This document shows, piece after piece, positions 58,017 to 64,000 of a DNA stretch of 64,000 bases. The position numbers and the translations under genes were made by a program. Numbering within the stretch: the stretch's first letter is position 1; each line of letters begins with the position of its first letter. This stretch comes from Capitulum mitella (lineage: Eukaryota > Arthropoda > Thecostraca > Pollicipedomorpha > Pollicipedidae), in assembly GCA_030062745.1 (NCBI GenBank), contig CP099841.1, forward strand, positions 32,046,368 through 32,110,367, written 5' to 3'. The notes under the pieces were generated by a model, which made no database searches, was not told where the DNA came from, and saw only the letters and a list, made by a program, of their open reading frames with translations.

Positions 58017-60721
58017 CCTAGAACTGCCAGGAACGGATACAGCTGACTGCTTTTGGAGAGGCCAGATTTACGGGGGGCGGGGGGACATTGTGAGATAGGG
58101 ACGTGGTGGTTGTTGGATGACTAGGGGTTGATCCTGCCAGCAATCTATGTATGTAGTTTACGTTGGTGGCAACATCGACATACCGAAAAGCGTGGCTTTG
58201 GCTACCTTTGAGCAGGATTGAGATTCAGCTGTGTTCCCCTTAAAGGGCTCTCAACTGTCGGTACAAAGCGGGCTGCCGAGTGGCCGGCGGCCGTTCCGAA
58301 GTTGGCCAAAGACGTGCCGAAGGCGGAGTATTCCACAAGAAACCAGCCAACGGCGACGACCCCAGAGAGCGAGTTAGTAGACAAGGACGGAGGCTCCCAG
58401 GTGTGGCGAATCACGACGAGCCAGAGGTATCCATTTCCATCAGAGTCACAAACCCCCAAAGAATCTCGCTGCACGCGCTGTTTCGGCTTTTCGATCTCCG
58501 CAGGGTGACATGTTTGGACCAGGTTTGATTCAACCATTGCAGCTCCGCACGGCTAGTGGGGCTAACCGTTCACTCCTGTCCGTGAGTGGAGAACTCTTTT
58601 TGAAGTTGTGGCAAAGGCCAGCCTGGTCAGTTCCGTGTTCTCGGTTTTGCCTCTCCCTCCCCATTTATTTTCTTGCCGTTTTTAAGCCATTTCATTTTCG
58701 ATTTTCATGGAAAAGACATGAAAAAGGTGTTTATTTTCCGCCAAGTTACCTAGGTTTACATCACAGCACTAGGTGAACAAGCACTGAAGAGTGCAGCGAA
58801 CCAAACCGGTACATTGCGCACTCTTCACATATTGCGCAGCGTGCAGCCGCGGAAACCGCTAGTTCGCAACTTCAGTTATTGGGAAGGCCAGTGAGGCTGG
58901 TCTGCATATGTTGCTGTTATGACCCAGCCCGTATGTGGAAAATATTTTCGTAGGAAATAAGATCTATTTTATTTATTATTTGCTCAAACGTAACATGGTA
59001 TTTAGTAAATGGGCACAGTTTTAATTTGACTGGTTCGTAGGTGATGTAGATTATTTTCGGCCCTGCTATACACTTACACCTTTGTTTCTAGTTGAGAAGT
59101 GATGCGTAGGTATGTACATACCCCTATTCAGAGGTAGCTTGAGGTGTGCCTGGCTATTGTGGAACCTGATGTTGGCCTTTTGGGACAAAATCACCCTGCG
59201 CATTGTGTACTGCATTGGAGTGTTCAGTTATGGCATTGTTTGGATAATCTGTATCTACTGTGTAATTTGTTATCAATTTCGTACTTAATATTTTCGCGAA
59301 AAAGAAAAATTTGTGGTGTAATTGGTGCCACGCCCAGTTTTAAAAACACTAAATTTTAAAAGTTAGTGTGGCATGCGACACCAACGTTTGATGTTGGTGT
59401 GGTGGAGACCACACCTATCGCATCGCATTCTCCGCCCTTACTCTTGTCCAGAGTCACCAGGCTCACATTGCAGTAAACGGCCTTAAAACGGAAGTTTGAG
59501 TTAACAGACCAGTAACTACGGGCAGTAGTTTCCCTTTATCTCCCCAAAATCCCCTCATCCGTTTTCCGCGTCTCGTGCCAGATCAAACCAACAAAAGCTT
59601 TCTATATCACGGTCAAAGCAGCTTGGCAGGCACGCGGACCAACGGCCCTGTCAGAGCATCAGAAGTGGGAAGAGAATGGCACATTCGTATGCACTTGTCG
59701 TGGACCAGAGGCATCGCATTCATATCCATTCGTGAAATCAGTCGAGCGAGATGAACCGTAGTGAGCAGTGGTAATAACGCCCTTATGGTCCTGCCGAATA
59801 GGCGCCTGCATTGTATCCGAATCTAGAGTCACAGCTGCCGAACGTCGTTTTCAAGTGCACCTTGGCGAAGAGCAGCCGTCAATTTCTGATGCCCGACGTC
59901 ACGGCTTTCAGCTCAGCTGGGTTTGTAACAGGCGGCGTAGCTTCGCTGGGACTGATGCAAGTACCCAATCTATCATGTTATGGTGCCCATAATATCGACC
60001 TGCATTCCATTTGCATTACAGCGTAAACATTCATGAGTTATTACGGCCTCTGTAATCGTCAGTCGCTTTTCATCAGTGCCCTTTCGTCCACGAAAAAAAA
60101 TAATTGCGGGGCGGATCTGTCAATATTCTGCATCGGTTGCACCTCTCAAAGCCACCTGACCACCGACGATATAAAAGAACTACGAATTAGCAAACCAGGG
60201 TACTACGAAAATGATGTTGCGCAGTTCTGAGGAGCGGCCCTTGCTGGTGTACGCCGCAACCTTCTATTTGCTGTACGGTGAGGGAAGAGGTCATCAGAAA
60301 CCCCCCACTCATCAGCTGCAATGATGGATCGATTTGGCGGATTCTGATAGTAATGGATTGGCCTTGATGCCCCCACCTCGAGCACGTCTCATTATTGGCC
60401 ATGAATTTTTTTTTGGCCACAGGTGACGTAAACATCGTAGTTTTTTTCTGTTCAACCGGATTTATTGCGGGTTACCACGCACTGTAATTGATTACAGGCA
60501 TTCTGCAACCAACACGCCAGTCGACGTCCATGTGGGACACCAAAACACGTCAACACAGTGACACAGTTCAACACAGGTCACAGGAACCAGGGTTGGAACT
60601 TTGGTTTCTGTTTCTGGTGTCGGAATATAATTTCCATTTTGGAGTGCAAAGTTTTGCGAACAGTAATGCTGGTTTAAGTTGGCTTTCTCGGTGTAAATCA
60701 GTTATGACATCATACTGCTTC
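58017..60721. other. Intergenic, no recognised gene
   Basis: 58200-58540 is GC-richer and open on both strands (111 codons minus, 96 codons plus) without known motifs. 58900-59350 is AT-rich. Confidence 0.35.
59378..59400. repeat. Hairpin ACACCAAC / GTTGGTGT
   Basis: Eight-base perfect stem with a 7-base loop, followed by a further GTGTGGTGGAGACCACAC inverted repeat. Confidence 0.6.
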
Positions 60722-61099
60722 TTACTGAATGGAGGCAGTCATTTCCTTGCAGGGTTCGGAATTTGTCAACATGATTATAATGTAGCTTTTTGATGGATGT
60801 GAAAGATCAGACTTTGGGAGTATTAAGTATTTTTGGAGCACACATCGTCTGGTGTTCTTTAACACCAAAAACAGCACCTTTTCCTTGACCTTGCCCGGAA
60901 CCGCGTAAATTGATTTCATCAAGCGTTCGAAAGCGTTATGCTCCGACGCATGGTCGTTTTCGCCCGCCTGCCGGCCGCCGCCTCGTGTTAGTTGCGGCGG
61001 CCGACGCTGCAGCCGACGACACGGCTTAAGCAGACCACAGCGCCGGGCGTTAATGCTTATTGCATAGTGCATGCACCATGTTTCGTGTAACCTTTTCAC
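60722..61099 (-). CDS. Unrecognised open frame of 125 codons
   Basis: The minus-strand frame contains GENDHASEHNAFERLMKSIY, VPGKVKEKVLFLVLKNTRR and LILPKSDLSHPSK. Its first third overlaps a short CpG-rich patch. No domain was recognised and no clear splice sites were assigned. It could be a transposon remnant or chance. Confidence 0.2.
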   Translation of the reverse strand: MKRLHETWCMHYAISINARRCGLLKPCRRLQRRPPQLTRGGGRQAGENDHASEHNAFERLMKSIYAVPGKVKEKVLFLVLKNTRRCVLQKYLILPKSDLSHPSKSYIIIMLTNSEPCKEMTASIQ

Positions 61100-61494
61100 T
61101 ACTCATTTCTGGAAAAAGATGAACGTCTTCCGGTCATCAGGGGTGGGCCATGTCAGTTAGAAATTTAAAAAGCTGCGTTTCGAACCACCCTACTTTATAC
61201 ACTGCTCAGCCAGAACTTCGAGTATTTTGCCAGTTCATACACGGCGCAAACAATGCAGTCAGAGGGCTGGTAAGGTTACAAATCACAAACCACTTAATGA
61301 CAAAAAGCACTAAATCACACAAATCATTAAATGTATAAATATGATATATAATATATAAATGTATAAAAATAAACCACACAGCATTAAAATCGAAAAGTGG
61401 CAAAACATTGTCGCCCAAATCTGATGTGAAAACCATATTTCAGGGAAGACTGGGTCACTTCTCTCTGAGTGTGCACTTCCAATCAAAACCTCAG

Positions 61495-61850
61495 AGTCTC
61501 GCCCCTGATCCGGATCCCCTCGCCCTGACAGCCGGCCGTGCCTCTGTGCTGAGACGGGCCGTGAGGCGGCGCCGGTCCGGCCGCAGTGGGCCGCCCCTGA
61601 CCGGAGCGGCTGCAGTCGGCCATGCTGGTTCCGGCGCTGCCGTTCAGCGGCCGCGACTGGTTCGGGCAGCGCCGCCGGCGCCGCCTGCGGTGGGCCGGTT
61701 CGCGCCTGCTGGCCGTGCCGCCGCCGGCGACCGCCGCCGCCGCCGCCGCCTCGGCCGGCCTCGCCGACGGCGACCTGCGCAGGTGGGAGGCGCTGCTGCC
61801 GGCCGCAGCGGCGGGCCGGCGCCGGCCGAGTTTCACGGTTTCATGGGTCG
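61495..61850 (+). promoter_or_regulatory. CpG-rich block, possible promoter/first exon of a plus-strand gene
   Basis: G+C and CpG density rise sharply compared with the flanks. The block includes a start codon at 61622 and (GCC)n-like runs. A second CpG-rich stretch follows the minisatellite at 63150-63300. Confidence 0.45.
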
Positions 61851-61897
61851 TTTCGGGGGAAGGGGCGTATTGTCGGGTCAGTCAGTGGACGACCTGA
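61622..61897 (+). CDS. Possible first coding exon (Ala/Arg-rich), function unknown
   Basis: From ATG 61622 an open frame of 91 codons begins MLVPALPFSGRDWFGQ and runs through Arg- and Ala-rich sequence to LADGDLRRWEALLPAAAAG. A possible donor (CGCAG|GTGGGA) lies at about 61781. The frame is in a CpG-rich block where chance open frames are common; the other strand is also open. I do not recognise the protein. Confidence 0.25.
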   Translation: MLVPALPFSGRDWFGQRRRRRLRWAGSRLLAVPPPATAAAAAASAGLADGDLRRWEALLPAAAAGRRRPSFTVSWVVSGEGAYCRVSQWTT

Positions 61898-62189
61898 GAG
61901 GAAAGGATATGGTTGGGGATTTCTGATTTTTTTTACCGGGAAGTGGGTCTCATGGGATTTCAGACCGTTTCTTTTCAGTCATTGCCATAGGGCCAATGTT
62001 AAAATGCGTGAATGTTGGGGGCGGGGGTCCGGTGCACCCATCCCTCAGGATCGCCGGCCATTGGAGAGAACGTCTGCGCGCCTGACCGCTGACGTCTCTG
62101 GCAGGGTTTGCTCCAGTCCTGCGTACAGGATATGTCATATATGTGGCTGCATGGTGTGTGATGATGGTCTGTTGGCGGGGTATTGGCAC

Positions 62190-63157
62190 TCTGTTCTGTG
62201 TGATCACAGTCTGCCGGCAGGAGACCGTGGCTGTGCGGTGTGTGATCACGGTCTGTCGGCAGGAGACCGGGGCTGTGCGGTGTGTGATCACAGTCTGCCG
62301 GCAGGAGACCGTGGCTGTGCGGTGTGTGATCACGGTCTGCCGGCAGGAGACCGTGGCTGTGCGGTGTGTGATCACAGTCTGCCGGCAGGAGACCGTGGCT
62401 GTGCGGTGTGTGATCACAGTCTGCCGGCAGGAGACCGTGGCCGTGTGTGATGACGGTCTGCCGGCAGGAGACCGTGGCCGTGTGTGATCACAGTCTGCCG
62501 GCAGGAGACCGTGGCTGTGCGGTGTGTGATCACGGTCTGTCGGCAGGAGACCGTGGCTGTGCGGTGTGTGATCACGGTCTGTCGGCAGGAGACCGTGGCT
62601 GTGCGGTGTGTGATCACAGTCTGCCGGCAGGAGACCGTGGCCGTGTGTGATCACGGTCTGCCGGCAGGAGACCGTGGCTGTGCGGTATGTGATCACAGTC
62701 TGCCGGCAGGAGACCGTGGCCGTGTGTGATTACGGTCTGCCGGCAGGAGACCGTGGCTGTGCGGTATGTGATCACGGTCTGCGGGCAGGAGACCGTGGCC
62801 GTGTGTGATCACAGTCTGCCGGCAGGAGACCGTGGCTGTGCGGTATGTGATCACAGTCTGCCGGCAGGAGACCGTGGCCGTGTGTGATCACAGTCTGCCG
62901 GCAGGAGACCGTGGCTGTGCGGTGTGTGATCACAGTCTGCCGGCAGGAGACCGTGGCTGTGCGGTGTGTGATCACAGTCTGCCGGCAGGAGACCGTGGCC
63001 GTGTGTGATCACGGTCTGCCGGCAGGAGACCGTGGCTGTGCGGTATGTGATCACAGTCTGCCGGCAGGAGACCGTGGCCGTGTGTGATTACGGTCTGCCG
63101 GCAGGAGACCGTGGCTGTGCGGTATGTGATCACAGTCTGCCGGCAGGAGACCGTGGC
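62190..63157 (+). repeat. Minisatellite, 24 units of 42 bp or 37 bp
   Basis: Unit starts (CTGCCGGCAG and variants) are at 62211, 62253, 62295, 62337, 62379, 62421, 62458, 62495 and so on to 63137. That gives fifteen 42-bp and eight 37-bp intervals. From 62621 to 62937 the two alternate, giving a 79-bp higher-order period. Each unit holds two palindromes, CTGCCGGCAG and TGTGATCACA; short units lack five bases (GCGGT) between them. The 42-bp unit is open in several frames on both strands, so 14-residue repeats (for example GDRGCAVCDHSLPA) appear, but each 37-bp unit shifts the frame. I regard it as non-coding. Confidence 0.95.
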
Positions 63158-63294
63158 TGTGCGGTCGGCGGCCGGCCGGCGCTGGGACGCTTTCTGTCGA
63201 GCTGCGCCGACTGAGGGCCTCATGCGCGCGCCGCCGCCGCCCCCGGCACCTGATGGAGTCGCCGAACGACAGGACGACTGGGAGCCGCCTCCTC
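63142..63294 (+). CDS. Possible exon between the last minisatellite unit and a canonical donor
   Basis: The last repeat unit supplies an AG (CCGGCAG|GAG), and the sequence is open in two frames up to CCTCC|GTGAGT at 63294/63295. One frame reads RRWDAFCRAAPTEGL and then a Pro-rich run ending DDWEPPP. Phase does not match the simplest splice from the exon at 61622. Not recognised. Confidence 0.25.
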
Positions 63295-64000
63295 CGTGAG
63301 TGCTGGCAGCGCCTCCTTCTGACGCGACGGGAGCTCGGTGACGTTGCGGAAGATGGGCCGCTAGATGAAATACGTCTTCATGCTTTCGAGCATGTCTGTT
63401 TAAAGTCCGGTGTGTCTCAGTTCGTTAACGATTTACAGTTGTGTTAGATATGCTTTTTATTTAGGTTTTGTTTTTTTTTATTTCCATAAATTTGATCCGC
63501 GCCTTCTGAAGTGGAAGGTTTTGGGATCAGAGTCCTCACTAAGCAGAACTTTTTGTGCAGACCCTGGCCCCGCCTCCCAAGTGAACCCAAATACGGAGTA
63601 ATTTTGCTCCAGGCAACGGACCGGATAACGCTGAGGATAACGGATAACGGATGAGGATAACTTATGTACCGTGAAAGCCGCGACACGGCCGCCCCGTGGT
63701 CTAGGTGTCCCTTTCTGTGTCTGTTTGCTGAAGATGGTTGTTACTCCGTAAGCTCCATGCCACCACGCTCCGTGTCGAAGGTTGGGAACCAGACATGTAC
63801 TGGGGTCCCAATGGGCTGCAGGTTATCCTCATTTTGCATCGGATTCTAAGCTGAGCAGGACACGTGCTGCGTCACCTGGGCACCGCCTTGCTCCGGAGAG
63901 ACACGACGCGTTCGAGATGACGTAATGACCCGCCTAAGTCAACGAAGGATTAAATACAACACTGGCATAACCTGCATTCCATTGGGATTCTGGCACATGT
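63295..64000. other. Right edge, no recognised gene
   Basis: One frame of the preceding block continues past the donor to 63447 (ending FVNDLQLC). Near 63615-63660, GGATAACGGATAACGGATGAGGATAA is a tiny tandem repeat. Nothing else. Confidence 0.35.

Noticed and set aside
58202-58537. 111-codon minus-strand and 96-codon plus-strand frames
   Set aside because: No family motif, no convincing splice sites, both strands open; left unassigned.
62190-63157. CRISPR-like array
   Set aside because: Units are contiguous without unique spacers, in an animal genome context.
62143-63223. Long repetitive open frames on both strands (14-residue repeats)
   Set aside because: They follow from a 42-bp unit free of stops. 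The eight 37-bp units shift frame repeatedly, and both strands are equally open, so this is a minisatellite and not a repeat protein.

Overview
The window is animal genomic DNA: long introns with GT/AG borders, CpG-rich promoter-like blocks, abundant short interspersed elements, microsatellites, and no operons. Two observations suggest an arthropod (crustacean or chelicerate): a broken copy of an uncharacterised repetitive protein that I associate from memory with arthropod genomes, and a broken DDE transposase of a type I associate with arachnid and crustacean genomes. I cannot name the species.

Two genes are legible, both on the minus strand and both lectin-like. The better one is a complete six-exon gene for a secreted fibrinogen-related protein. 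It runs about 32 kb, from a CpG-rich first exon at 46.5 kb down to a stop codon at 14668. All five splice junctions agree in phase, and the joined coding sequence is 738 bp (245 residues plus stop). It has a signal peptide, no collagen or coiled-coil stalk, and a strongly shortened calcium-loop region. Downstream of it, three phase-compatible exons (9390 to 6492) belong to a second, partly visible gene with sushi-like sequence leading into a C-type-lectin-like domain. The rest of that gene appears to lie outside the window or was not recognised.

The remaining sequence is mostly mobile DNA. (1) A family of about 1.2 kb non-autonomous elements with TTAA ends (piggyBac-like) occurs from 1.1 kb to 35.4 kb. 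Its intact copies carry a conserved cluster of four AGGTCA half-sites. (2) A second TTAA family lies at 26.8-28.1 kb. (3) About 270 bp hAT-type MITEs occur, two with perfect 8-bp target duplications. (4) Foldback-like elements built from roughly 15-bp GACGAACTTTTGTCC subrepeats occur three times. (5) A 1.9 kb element that is palindromic over almost its full length is inserted into a dead LINE reverse transcriptase at 42-45.5 kb. (6) A mariner/Tc1-type transposase pseudogene lies in intron 4 and a head-to-head pair of arthropod repetitive-ORF fragments lies at 3.7-4.7 kb.

The right third (47-64 kb) has no confident gene. It holds hAT MITEs, degenerate tandem repeats, microsatellites, a CpG-rich block at 61.5 kb that may start a plus-strand gene, and a 24-unit minisatellite of 42- and 37-bp units (62.2-63.16 kb) ending beside a possible exon with a canonical donor.
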